Assembly (NCBI GenBank): GCA_024811115.1
Contig: JAKOGH010000085.1
Location: forward strand, 1-26,240
Reading direction: 5' to 3'
Length of the DNA: 26,240 bases
Source of the DNA: Terana coerulea
Lineage: Eukaryota > Basidiomycota > Agaricomycetes > Polyporales > Phanerochaetaceae
Shown here: positions 10,236 to 19,829 of the stretch, one piece after another
Position numbering within the stretch: position 1 is the first letter of the stretch
Layout: each line of letters starts with the position of its first letter
Translations under genes and position numbers: made by a program
The notes under the pieces: model-generated
The model's input: only the letters and a program-made list of their open reading frames with translations
Told to the model about the DNA's origin: nothing
Databases searched by the model: none

Positions 10236-13200
10236 CTATGGCATAGTGTCCTTTTCGTTTTCATCATGCTCAACGCCATGCTCCATCCCCCACTTCTCAT
10301 CGACTTGGGTGTGAAGCGGCAGACCCTTCATGAGCAACGAGCACACCAGCCCGAGCCCGGCGATGCCGACCATGACCTGCCAAAGCATCGCCAAACTTTC
10401 GGCAAACGCCGTCCTGACTTGCGTGCGGAAGGGCTCCTGGAGGCTTGGAATGGCCGGTATGATGGAGTAGGCAATCGAGATGCCGCCAGGGAACTGGTCG
10501 ACGAACTCCGTCGGGAGGCGCTTGCCGAGCTGCGCCTGCAGCACCGTAGTGCCAATTGTGACGCCCCACACCTTAATCACGACCTAATAAGCAACGTATC
10601 CGGGTGAATGATTATATGTAGGACGGTGCTTACCCCGGCGAAGGAGCGACAGAACGCAAAGAACGCAAGGGCGTGGGCGTTCTCAGATACCGGCAAAGGG
10701 GCGAGGACAGGAAAGTACGTCGATGCGTACAAGATCCCGCTGGCGAAGCCTAGGAGAACAAGTGCGCCGCTAGCAAGTGCGATGGAAGAACCGGCGTGCA
10801 GAGTCGAGAGGGCGCCCATGCCTGCGATGTAGAAGGCCCACCCAAGCCATAGCTGCACCCTGTACGTCTTCGTGATGGAGATCGTTGTGGCCGTCACGAT
10901 GAGTATCGGGCCCACAGAAAGAACCATCCCAAATAGCTCCACGCCAGAGCGAAGCGGGGACGATCCCCAACATGCCTGATAGTAGATGGGAACGAAGTCT
11001 GAAGATGCAGTGACATCAGTGAATGCAGAGATTACTAGGGCAACGGCCATACATAGAATGGTGTACGTGAGTATAGGGGCAATGAAGGTCTGAAGGTACC
11101 TAGATGTCATCAACTTTCGTCAATACGCATAGTTGCCTAAATGAATGAATGATACACGCACCCGCTGAAGCTCGTGCGGTTTGCGAGTAGGGCCAACGGG
11201 ACCTATTTTCAGACGTGAAAAGTCGAAAACGTGGGGCGGGTGAAAGCGCACCAGTGGCTCAGTCGCATACTTGGCCTCGTACAACAAAAAGAACACGAGC
11301 CCGCCAGCGCCGATGATGAGCGGTGTTAGCACATGCACTGAAGTCCATGGAAAGCGGACTCCGCCCCACGTGAGAGCAATCACGAGTGAACTGGAGCAAC
11401 CTATGACCAGGATATTGCCGCTATGAAGTAATTAGTTGGGACAAGGCTGAGTTCTACGAGAATCCTTACATCCAGTCCATGCGAAGAATCCTTTCGCGGA
11501 AGGATCCTGGAGGTGTCTTCACGTTCAAGAACAGGGTGACTAGAACGGCAGCCACGCTTGCAATAGGCAGATTAAGATCTATGCGATGAAGAACTTCTTG
11601 TCAAATGTGTAGCAAATGACTTCGAGAAATTAAGCGTACAGAACAGCCATCGCCAGTGACCATGCTGCGCAAGAGCTCCGCCGACTACAGGTCCAATGGC
11701 AGCAGCAACACTCCACGTCCTGGGAGCGGTTGGTCAGTTGACATGGCGCTAATTACTTCGACTCACATCCCAATGAACCCGTTGTATACAGCACGCTCGC
11801 TAAGTGATACGAGGTCTGAGATTATAATGCTGGTCAAAGACAAGATGGCGCCACCGCCCGCACCCTGGATGGCTGAGCAACAGACCTGTCAGAGATAGCT
11901 TTCAATAGACCAAATGTTGCACGTACTACGAGCTGCGATCAGCCAATTCATGGTTCTTGCATCTCCACATAGCCCACTTCCCAATGCGAACAAAGCTAAA
12001 GCTGCTAGCATGGACGGACTGTCAGAAATATAGATTAATGTTCGAGCTTCGTGCTCACCGCTGCCCCCAACGCTTCGGGCGCTTTTAGTGATAGGCAGGG
12101 GTTTGCAAACCCTCCAAGGGTTAAGGGTAAGGGTACAGAGGGTAAGGGTAAGGGTTGAGGAAAGTTAACCCTCGTCTGGCAGGGGTCTGTATTCAAGTGC
12201 TAGGCATATTGCTAGAGAGGGCTGCAAGTATTGTAAGTGCTTTCTATACCAATGCAAGCCATTCAAATAGAAGACTGACATTATAAGTAAGTGGGGAAAG
12301 GCACTTAAAGCACCATTTTCAGCCTATTTTGGCAAGGGTTTGAAGGGTAACCCTCAACCCTTACCCTTTATGAGAGTAAGGGTATTGGAGGGTAAGGGTA
12401 AGGGTTGCCCTCTAAGCATAGAGGGTTTACCCTTGCTAATCACTAGGCGCTTTCTATTTACATATGTTTGTTCTGCTAATTACGTGCCTGCTTTCGTACC
12501 TGGCGATCGTAGTTAGGTCTGGAGTCATACCGTAGAGTATATAGCTTACCGGAATCCATCGTGAACGCTCGCGCGTTTGCCTTCCCGTCGCCGACGTTCC
12601 CACCCGCGCGACCCCTTGTTTTGACACAAACGCGCATCACCACGTCGAGGAACCGCCCGCCTGGACGAGTCCGCCGTCGTCCATGGTCGTTACCACCGCC
12701 TGAGCGAGGCCGAAGTCGCTCACCGCTGCCGCGGTCGTTGCCCGAGTGAGGCCGAAGTCACCCACCCGTCGTCGTCGTCGTCGTTGCCCGAGCGAGGCCG
12801 AAGTCGCTCACCGCCGCCGTTGAACCCCGCCCGTTGGAGCAGATGCCAACACCCGCCGTCGCCGCCGTCGTCGTTTGCCTGAATGAGGCCGAAGTCATTC
12901 ATCGTCGCTGCCGCCGTTGTCGAAACGAGCCCAAACTCGTCGTCGTCGATCGCCGTCGAACTTGCCGCCGGGGCCGAAGCCGGACCGTCGTCGCTGTACC
13001 CGCTCGCTGGAGCCGAAACCAGTGCCGCCGTCGCCGCTGTTTGGTGCTGCCGCCGCCATTCGTTGTCACCGCCGCTGCTTTGCCCCTGGGGCTGAAGCCG
13101 GATCGTGCACCCGCTGATCGGGAACGAGACCACCACCATGCCGAAGAAGAGGACTTACTGAAGTCACCGTGGCCCAGTCACCGCTGTCCTGGTTTGGATG

Positions 13201-14045
13201 TTTGGAGAGATGTCGAGGAGAGCTGCTGAGGAGAGTTGCTGAGAAGAGCTGCCGAGGAGAGACTTGGGAATTCTGAGATTGCGGGGGTGTTTGTAAGTCC
13301 TCGCGCTTTCTTTTCGCACTTCGCTCGCGGGGTGTGTCAGAAATATAGATTAATGTTCGAGCTCGTGCTCACCGCGCCCCGACGCTCGGGCGCTTTCTAT
13401 TACATATGTTTGTTCTGCTAATTACGTGCCTGCTTTCGTACCTGGCGATCGTAGTTAGGTCTGGAGTCATACCGTAGAGTATATAGCTTACCGGAATCCA
13501 TCGTGAACGCTCGCGCGTTTGCCTTCCCGTCGCCGACGTTCCCACCCGCGCGACCCCTTGTTTTGACACGGACGCCGCCCAAAAATCTGCACTCGGTGGT
13601 TGGGTAAGGCACAGTGGGACGAAGCGTTATATAAGGGCACACCTGAGCTAATGCGCCGGTAGTAGGGAGCAGCGCTGTCGCCGCAAGAGCATAGGCGGAT
13701 ACGACCCAGACGAAGTCACCGCCGTGCAGGTCGTGCACGATGGTGGGTAGTGCCGTCGAGACGGCCGTCTGGAGAGTAGGAGATTAGCCTATGTGGCGGT
13801 AGTGGGGATATAATACTCACGTACTCCAACGCAGAAAGAAACATGGAAACGCACAAGGAAGCAAAGACTAGCCAAAATTTTGGCCCCTTGGATAATCGCT
13901 CTGGGGCAGCTGCGAGCTCGGGCCTGCCGCCATCTGTTTCCGGCCCTATCGCCGTCTCGATTTCGGACTTGGCACTGCAGGAGACACTACCAGTCGACTG
14001 TGAAGGTAACCTGGCGCTCGGAGTCTGGCTCGAGATCATTGCCAT
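10236..14045 (-). CDS. DHA2-type MFS transporter, exon 3 interrupted by an LTR element
   Basis: Ten coding exons; the first three are 14045-13821, 13768-13643 and 13586-11927, the last containing the insertion. Visible landmarks are a hydrophilic N-tail of about 58 residues, TM1 (FWLVFASLCVSMFLSALEY), WVVSAYALAATALLP, motif A (GALAQIFGRRPSM), IQGAGGGAILSLTS, motif C ([12 protein letters not shown] followed by HWRWLF), [25 protein letters not shown], and [19 protein letters not shown]. This is the 14-helix drug:proton antiporter group, plasma-membrane exporters of toxic compounds or secondary metabolites; the substrate is unknown. All other splice sites and frames are intact. An LTR element (12020-13568) sits between the codons of IFGRRP and SM. 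Read straight through, translation would stop 26 codons into the element, but splicing could remove it in frame. An upstream in-frame ATG at 14183 is an alternative start. It is a paralog of the gene at 21507-23694, about 70% identical near the C-terminus by eye, with shared intron positions. Confidence 0.85.
12020..12626. repeat. Left LTR, split by a MITE
   Basis: It is 239 bp after removing the 360-bp insert and one 8-bp duplication, against 234 bp for the right LTR. The two copies differ almost only by single-base indels (net +5 here), all in the first 90 bp. The last 165 bp appear identical. Confidence 0.85.
12086..12445. mobile_element. hAT-type MITE, 360 bp, nested in the LTR
   Basis: It begins TAGTGATAGGCAGGGGTTTG and ends with the imperfect inverted counterpart ACCCTTGCTAATCACTA. 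It is flanked by an exact 8-bp duplication, GGCGCTTT (12078-12085 and 12446-12453). The right LTR has the same site once, unoccupied. An 8-bp duplication and TA(G)NG termini are hAT superfamily traits. No transposase frame is present. Both ends are rich in GGGTAA units. Confidence 0.88.
12627..13334. repeat. LTR-element interior with degenerate tandem repeats
   Basis: GC-rich, built of CCGTCG/GTCGTC runs and at least four degenerate copies of a unit containing GAGGCCGAAGTC (near 12703, 12751, 12794 and 12885), spaced about 40-90 bp. Long frames on both strands here are low-complexity and have no recognisable domain; I do not annotate them as genes. Confidence 0.6.
13335..13568. repeat. Right LTR, empty-site copy
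   Basis: 234 bp, same termini as the left LTR, with GGCGCTTT present once, showing the state before the MITE landed. On the minus strand it carries a donor-like CCG/GTAAGC at 13492/13491, which matters for possible splicing of the MFS gene. Confidence 0.85.
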
Positions 14046-14301
14046 GGCTGTGTCAAATCCGAGAAGAGAGAGTGGGAGATGGATCCGCGGGCGAAGCGCA
14101 GTTGGGACGATGGCTTTTGATTGTGCACGGTCGACGCCGCTGATGGTAAATTCGAGGAACGAGGTCGCACCGGTACTAGACATGTGTCCACCTCGTGATG
14201 ACTTTTCAGCATTCAGGCCCAAAGAGAACATGCATCTGTCAATGTCGGTAAAGCGGGGATGATGCCCTTATGGGGCGCTCGATAGGCCGACAACTTTCAT
14301 G

Positions 14302-14654
14302 CATCAGCAAAACGTACAAGCGCTGACGAATGATGAGCGCTGACGGGCACTGAGAGCACTGACGAACAGTTTGGGACCGAAGTTCGAGCCCTGCTGAAGC
14401 CGGACTTTTACTAGATTTTGTATTTTCTTAGTTCCTCTTGTTGCATAATATATGCTGGACGTGAATGATAATGGTTTACTCACCGAAGCTTTGCTGCAAG
14501 AGTCGGATGCAAGAGGGGTCAAAAACGTCTGAGAGCGCTCAAAACGACTACTGAGACTGGCGGGCGCTGACGGCACTGAAGGGACTGAAGCGCGCTGAGA
14601 TGGCTTCATCAGTACCTGTCAGTACCGCTCAGCGCCAATGCAACTTTGCTGATG
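14302..14654. mobile_element. TIR element with subterminal GCGCTGA repeats
   Basis: CATCAGCAAA at 14302-14311 is the exact reverse complement of 14645-14654, and a second matching block (GCGCTGA) follows about 9 bp inside on each side. Within about 80 bp of the left end and 130 bp of the right end, the motif GCGCTGACG and variants (GCACTGA, GGACTGA, GCGCTCA) recur about ten times in both orientations, as transposase-binding subterminal repeats do. No coding frame and no clear target-site duplication were found. It lies just upstream of the first MFS gene. Confidence 0.6.
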
Positions 14655-15642
14655 TGTACTTAGGACTCGGAAAGTGGGCATTGAGGGCAAGTCGGTAAAG
14701 CTGTCGGCATGGCGTAGCTGCGAGGCTATTTCTGACTCTGTTGCAGTAGGTCAGTCGTGCGCATCACACAAATACCAGCGGTGCCTACTCACCACGTGCC
14801 ACGCCACAGAGATTGTATTTTCTTGAAGCGCCCGTTATGCTCGGTTCATGGATTGCTCATGGGCTTGCTTATCGCTTGCAATGATATTTCAACTCCGTGG
14901 AGTAGTCTGGTGTGCCGGTCATAGATAATATCCCTGAATGAGGTAAGGGATTTATTTGTAAGGGATAGTCGTTGTTCCTGCTGAACCTTGATGGTCACTA
15001 AGTTCAGGGACGTCCAAGATACACGCGCTCGGAGTTTATTAGTCCTTACTTACATTAGTAGAAAGAGGTATGCTGTAGAATGTCCTTGGAGCAGAAGCTT
15101 TCAATCGACGCGAAGCAAGCCTTCATCGTTCTTCGAGCGCTGGGCATCGCGCGCGGTTCGAGCCTCGTGGTAGGCGAAAGGAACAGCCAGCGTCTGACTC
15201 AGGATGGTAAAAGTGGTGGCACGTAAAGCGTAAGAACCTGCAGCCAAAGTAATGCACGTAAGCTGCAGCTGTAATGTACTGGGGAGTAACAGCCATGCAC
15301 CTCAAACTCCCGATCTCGGAATTTGCGCGAGAGGTCCCTGAGCATCAAATCTTACGTCAGGGAACGGACGCTCAGATACGGCTGGACGAATGGGCAGTGT
15401 TGCAATCCGCGATATTGACGGTTTAGCGGGACCGGTCAAAGTTGGGTGTCCCGAACACTGTCATTCTGATTGGTCTCTAGTTTAATGTAAACTTCACATG
15501 AGTGAACGATATTCAGCAGGGCTAAGCAGCAGATGGCTATCACCTCAGACCGTATCCTTGACGCTCCGAATCGCATGCGAGTACATCAAGAAGCAGTCGT
15601 CCTGCCGCCTCCAATATATTTCCGAGCCCATAGGTCCTGTGT
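14655..15642. other. Stretch without a supportable gene
   Basis: About 1 kb with only short frames on either strand and no recognisable motif. A repeated AAGGGAT phrase at 14945-14970 is too short to interpret. Confidence 0.3.
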
Positions 15643-15851
15643 ATGAAGGAATCACACGTGCCGCCCCGCTCCTAACCTTCGCAATTGTCGTGACGACGGC
15701 CTCAGCACAAGCACCCGAGTGCACTCCTGGAGCCACATGAGCACACTTCAGCCGTATCATGGACTCAGAGTTTACTGACCAAATACTGCATCCAAAGAGA
15801 ATGTGGACGGGACATAAAGAATGGTGTTGTGGCGTCTCCGGCATTCGTTAA
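15643..15851 (+). pseudogene. Possible decayed small secreted protein
   Basis: A signal-peptide-like run, RAAPLLTFAIVVTTASA, is followed by QAPECTPGAT and then a TGA at 15738-15740. In the same frame after the TGA the reading continues to GHKEWCCGVSGIR and a TAA at 15849-15851. The nearest ATG (15643) is out of frame with the signal sequence by one lost base. The layout (signal peptide, then Q-P-C-x-P-G, then a stop) mirrors the remnant at 601-918. It may be a real gene damaged by sequence error, a relic, or chance. Confidence 0.35.
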
Positions 15852-16453
15852 GTGCAATACAAGCGGGAAATGGGAATTTGCTACAGACTGCCCGGTCAGT
15901 CATGGGCACAGACAGGACTGAGGAGAGGCAACTTACCTCGAGTAGAACGGACGTGTCGCCAAGAGCACTAATTGCCCAGTCGGGTCTTGAAAGTGATATG
16001 ATGCAGCACATACTACTTTTGAGAGTCAGAGGGCATTCCATATCGGTGCCATAAGCCCGAGTTACTCATGTAGGCGGTGTAGAGTGAAAACGTGGGCATG
16101 CTTGTGAGCTTCACGCGGACGTTCAACAGATATCATCTTGAAGGTCAACGTCCTCGTACGTGCTTCACTGTAACGCCGCAGTCTTTGGGCGCGGAATATT
16201 TTGAGCTGTAGAGAGATTCTCCTACCGTCCAAGCCGGTCGGTGGGTCGGTGGTGGTTGCGGTTCGAGAGCAAATTGATGGGCGCCCAAGCAACCATTGTG
16301 GCGCCGGCCTTTGCCGAGAAAAAGGGTGATTCCCAATTGGGACTTGATTCGCACACTCCACCTGCCTTGCTCGCCATCCGTGGAAGCGAGGTCTCCACTG
16401 TTATTGGCGCAAGATGACGTTACTGCTCAGCTTGGGGTGATGGCCGAGGGAGA

Positions 16454-16460
16454 TATAAAA
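16454..16460 (+). promoter_or_regulatory. TATA box of the SMP-repeat gene
   Basis: TATAAAA, 103 bp upstream of the ATG at 16563, followed by a C/T-rich leader with CA-type start contexts. This is the strongest core-promoter signal in the window and fits a highly expressed or inducible gene. Confidence 0.6.
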
Positions 16461-16562
16461 CCCCGTGTGTCGCCCCACTTCTCATTGCCCTTACGACCAC
16501 GCCCATCCACGACTTTCACTATTTTGCGACTCGTCCCAACATTCAATCTCAACGCTCTCAAG

Positions 16563-17831
16563 ATGATGTCCACAAACGCTCCTTCTCTCGTTCACTCAGC
16601 CCACCAGGATGCTAGCCGATTCGGTGCGCCCAACATCGACCTCAAGAACGTCAGCGAAGGTAAGTCATAAACACTGCGTTGAATGAGCACCCATCTGACG
16701 CATACTCACAGCTGAGGCCAGAAAGCTGATGTCTGCAGAGCACAAGGCTCTTGGTTACCGACCTCCTCCGGGTTCTCTCGCAGCTGAGGCGCAAGCCGAA
16801 GCGGCCAAGCATCCTGAAACCGCCGCACACATCAGCGAAGACCTGATTCAACAGGCTGCCCTGGCGGATGCGGAGCGTATTAAAGCAGAGCGGGGAGAGC
16901 TGGTGTGGACTTGAGCGCTATCGGAGAAGGTGCGTACGCTGACTATGCTGCCGCGGTCTCCGTTGACTGACACGTGTCGTATTCAGCTGAGGCCCGCAAG
17001 CTCATGTCGGAAGAACACAAGGCGCTCGGCCACCGCCCTCCACCCGGTTCTCTCGCCGCTCAAGCCCAAGCCGCTGCTTCCAAGCACCCTCAGGGTGCCG
17101 CAGCTACACAGCCCGTTGGACACGATCTACAACGTGCGGCTCTTGAGGACGCGGCTAACCTCGAGACCGGTGCTGCAAGCCAGATCGACTTGAACTTCGT
17201 CGGTGAAGGTTAGTGGAGAAGGTTCACACTCGCATGTATTATACATTAACCTCGTGCAAACCTCGTTTCCAGCCGAGGCCCGCAAACTCATGTCTGAGGA
17301 ACACAAGGCCCTGGGTTACCGACCACCAGTCGGCTCGCTCGCAGCTGCAGCTCAGGCCGCTGCAGCGAAGCACCCTAGTGCGGTTGCGGGCGTCGATCCT
17401 GCCACCCTTGCCAAAGCCGCTCTTGAGGACGCGAAGAAGATCGAGAGCCAACGCCGAGCCAGTCAATCTGAGGGCTCCGCCATCAACCTTAACACCATCA
17501 CCACCGACGAGGCACGCACCCTCCAATCCGAAGAACAGAAGACTCTTGGCTACCGGCCGCCGTCTGAATCGTTGGCCGCTCAGGCGCAGAGCGTAGCTGA
17601 TAAACGCGCCGATGAGACGGTATGCCGCAATTTCTGTTATATTTATGCTATGAAACCTCACTACATGAATGTCAGGTAACCAAGGACGCTGCTGTCACCA
17701 TCCAATCCGAGGAACAGAAGAAACTTGACCACCGCCCAGAGGCTGGCAGTGCGGCTGCTACTGCCCAAGGCGCTGCGGATGAGAACGAGAACGATGGCTC
17801 AGCGCGCACATTTGCTGACATTGGCTTGTGA
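16563..17831 (+). CDS. Seed-maturation-protein (LEA/SMP-type) repeat protein
   Basis: Five exons: 16563-16659, 16712-16929, 16987-17208, 17273-17619 and 17676-17831; about 346 residues once one lost base is counted. It has five tandem repeats of the pattern EARKLMSEEHKALGYRPPxG, SLAAxAQxxAxKHP; the fourth and fifth are more diverged (DEARTLQSEEQKTLGYRPP, DAAVTIQSEEQKKLDHRP). This matches the seed maturation protein (SMP, LEA class) repeat, hydrophilic Ala/Gln/Lys-rich proteins linked to desiccation and stress tolerance. There is no signal peptide or membrane segment, so it is probably cytosolic or nuclear. Repeats 1-3 each start a new exon at the same phase-1 position. At 16895-16901 one base is missing, so exon 2 as given runs into a TGA at 16914; the next frame reads GVDLSAIGE into the splice site. 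Function is inferred from the family only. Confidence 0.85.
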
Positions 17832-19542
17832 TGCTCGAGCTCGCTGTGCCTTGTGACCGTGGAAGCAAGCGAGATTCAACTGTAGCATAGAGACTCACCA
17901 ATGGGGTGTATTATAACCATTGCATGTGCAATCAACGGTATTAATGTCATATTATGAGAATTACGTACATGGTTAACCGACGACTTCACGAGTGAACCTG
18001 GAATGTTGCTATGGCTTGCTACTCACATCTTCACTAAGTACTATGGAAACTATTGGCTGAAAGCTTCGAGGTGTTAACTAGACATGGCTCTACTATTCGT
18101 AACGCGTCTGTGGCTGGTTTCTCTCTACCATGTTAAAGCTTGAGTATTTCAATAGTTACTAATAGTAGGATCCATGTACATCGAGTGAGGGTCACGGCAT
18201 TGGACTCAGCGGAGTCATAATTAAGCTGAGGATGGCGAAGATATTGATGCGGAGGATCAGTGAAGACACACTCGATGTGCTCCTGGATGGCCGTAGGATC
18301 CATTTCCGTTGCACGGTCGTGACGCAGATCGTCGAAGGCCCTGGTCCTAGAAGCAAGCGTCTGCCCCGTTGTGGTGGACAGTTCCACGCCATTATCGAAG
18401 AGCGAGGCCACACATGATTGCTTTTCATATTTTATCGTGGTGTCGTTGAAGGAATAGCCTGGGCTCGGCGTAAGCTAACATCACTCATCGACGCCTGTAC
18501 CACGCACCAGCCACGTTTGTACCTTGCTTTCGAATCTGCGATGTAGCCTTGCCTTCCGGAGACATGGACGATATTTGAAACTCGTGGCAAGTGAGCGCAT
18601 AGACGAGCAAGCACTGTATCAGGCTCAACATTTACACAAAAATGACAGGGTGATAGTACTCGCCCGCCACATGTGGTGCTCGCCCACATGAGGACACACG
18701 CAGCGGCTCTAAGCTGAGTGTCGTCTGCCTCGATCATTCAAGGCGCTGACAAAGCCTTCCGAGTCCCAAGCCACAGAGGAATGCTTGTTCCTGCTTTTTG
18801 CTGTGTTTAGGGTCAGACTGCTCAGAAAACTGTATGGCTTTGCACACGCACAAGACGCTCATGACGTAGAAGAAGCATTGAGAAGGGGCAGGTGTTGCCC
18901 TTGCTTGCGGCCGCACGGTCCATGTGTGAGCAGTACAGAAAAGTCTAAGCTTGCGACTGTCAGCCTTTACAGTGCCAGCTGATGTAAAGCATTGCTTACC
19001 ATCTCGTCCACCCAAATATCACCAGCGACCTTTGCGTAGATGACGAGCAGGTCCAGCATGTCAAGCAACAGACGGCAGCCAACGGCCCTCTTCTCCTCAG
19101 GACAAAGCGTGCGTTCCCCGTGGGCGAGAATGCCGTCCAAGGGCGAATTGTTAGAACTGCCTTCTGCATCAAGGGCTTTCAGTCCGCGTAGTTGCACTTG
19201 AAGAGCCCAGGCGGTGTCCAAACGTTGCGGTCGGTTCGTCACTGGGATGCGCCCGATGCCGACCGAACAACGGAAACAGTGCAATTACGTAGAGTGGGGA
19301 TCTATCGTGTAAATGCCCAACCGGGTTCATTGTACAGCCCGTGGCCACGTAAGGGCTGGTATGAAATGGCCCGAGGCCGAAAGTAGAGTTCAGAGTCTGT
19401 GTCCATGAATAACTTGTTAGCTCCTTGAGGGTGCTCGAGCCGTGTTGGAAAGTCTCCTTACTGGTTTCCCAAACGTCAAGTGCCCCAAATATCGTCTTCC
19501 ATGTAACGCCGCTTATCACTGACATATCTTCAGAACTATGCG
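17832..19542. other. Stretch without a firm gene; possible minus-strand exons
   Basis: Mostly short frames. At 19010-19240 a minus-strand frame reads WALQVQLRGLKALDAEG and KRAVGCRLLLDMLDLLVIYA, ending at a GTAAGC donor at 19004. A frame at 19415-19525 (GVTWKTIFGALDVWETSKE) may precede it. The composition looks protein-like, but I recognise no family and cannot join the pieces. Confidence 0.25.
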
Positions 19543-19543
19543 A

Positions 19544-19829
19544 TGCACCAAACTCACGAGGAGGACTACGGGAATTACAGCAAAGTCGCGGTGAATGTGG
19601 AGTCGACGTTACGCCGTTGTTACGCCGACACCGCGCTGGGACTCATCGGAAGTGAGCAGGTGAGCGATAAGCGGAAATTGAATATTGAGGCCTGCGAGCG
19701 CATCTTGTATCATACCTTAAATGTCAGATATGCCAGCAATTCAGCGGCGACAACAAAGATATAGCAGAAGCGTTGAGCAGAGAAGGCAATGTGACTCTGA
19801 GGGCGACGACCGTGACGGCGTTTGAGTGA
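19544..19829 (+). pseudogene. Possible 3' exons of an unrecognised gene
   Basis: An acceptor-like ATATCTTCAG (ends 19533) leads into NYAMHQTHEEDYGNYSKVAV, VESTLRRCYADTALGLIGSE, then a GTGAGC donor at 19661. An ATGTCAG acceptor (ends 19729) leads to ICQQFSGDNKDIAEALSREG and a stop at 19827-19829. The two-exon reading keeps one frame. No family is recognised and no start is visible; it could be a gene tail or chance. Confidence 0.3.

Larger units (their letters stand above)
12020..13568. mobile_element. Non-autonomous LTR retroelement (TRIM-like), 1549 bp
   Basis: Two direct terminal repeats (12020-12626 and 13335-13568), both beginning TGTCAGAAATAT and ending TTGTTTTGACA, enclose a 708-bp interior. 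The termini TG...CA and the 5-bp flanking duplication CGGAC (12015-12019 and 13569-13573) are the hallmarks of retroviral-type integration. The interior has no gag, protease, reverse transcriptase or integrase frame; it is GC-rich with CCGTCG-type runs. No convincing tRNA primer-binding site follows the left LTR, and only a short GCGGGG tract precedes the right one. The left LTR carries a second transposon. The element must have been mobilised by a relative elsewhere in the genome. Its strand is not certain. Confidence 0.85.

Noticed and set aside
10236..10607. Plus-strand 139-codon frame over the MFS 3' end
   Set aside because: It is the antisense shadow of the conserved C-terminal MFS exon.
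12100..12432. Telomere or interstitial telomere
   Set aside because: The unit is GGGTAA, not GGGTTA. It lies within a precisely bounded MITE with inverted ends and an 8-bp duplication.
12720..13229. Long Arg/Ala-rich frames on both strands in the LTR-element interior
   Set aside because: They come from CCGTCG-type simple repeats without stop codons; no domain and low complexity.
15140..15165. GGTTCGAGCC resembling a tRNA B box
   Set aside because: No A box, acceptor stem or cloverleaf around it.
15772..16060. Minus-strand exon chain with a GTAAGT donor near 15934 and readings such as DPTGQLVLLATRPFY
   Set aside because: The joined frame meets stops, no start is found, and it conflicts with the plus-strand signal-peptide reading; not strong enough to call.
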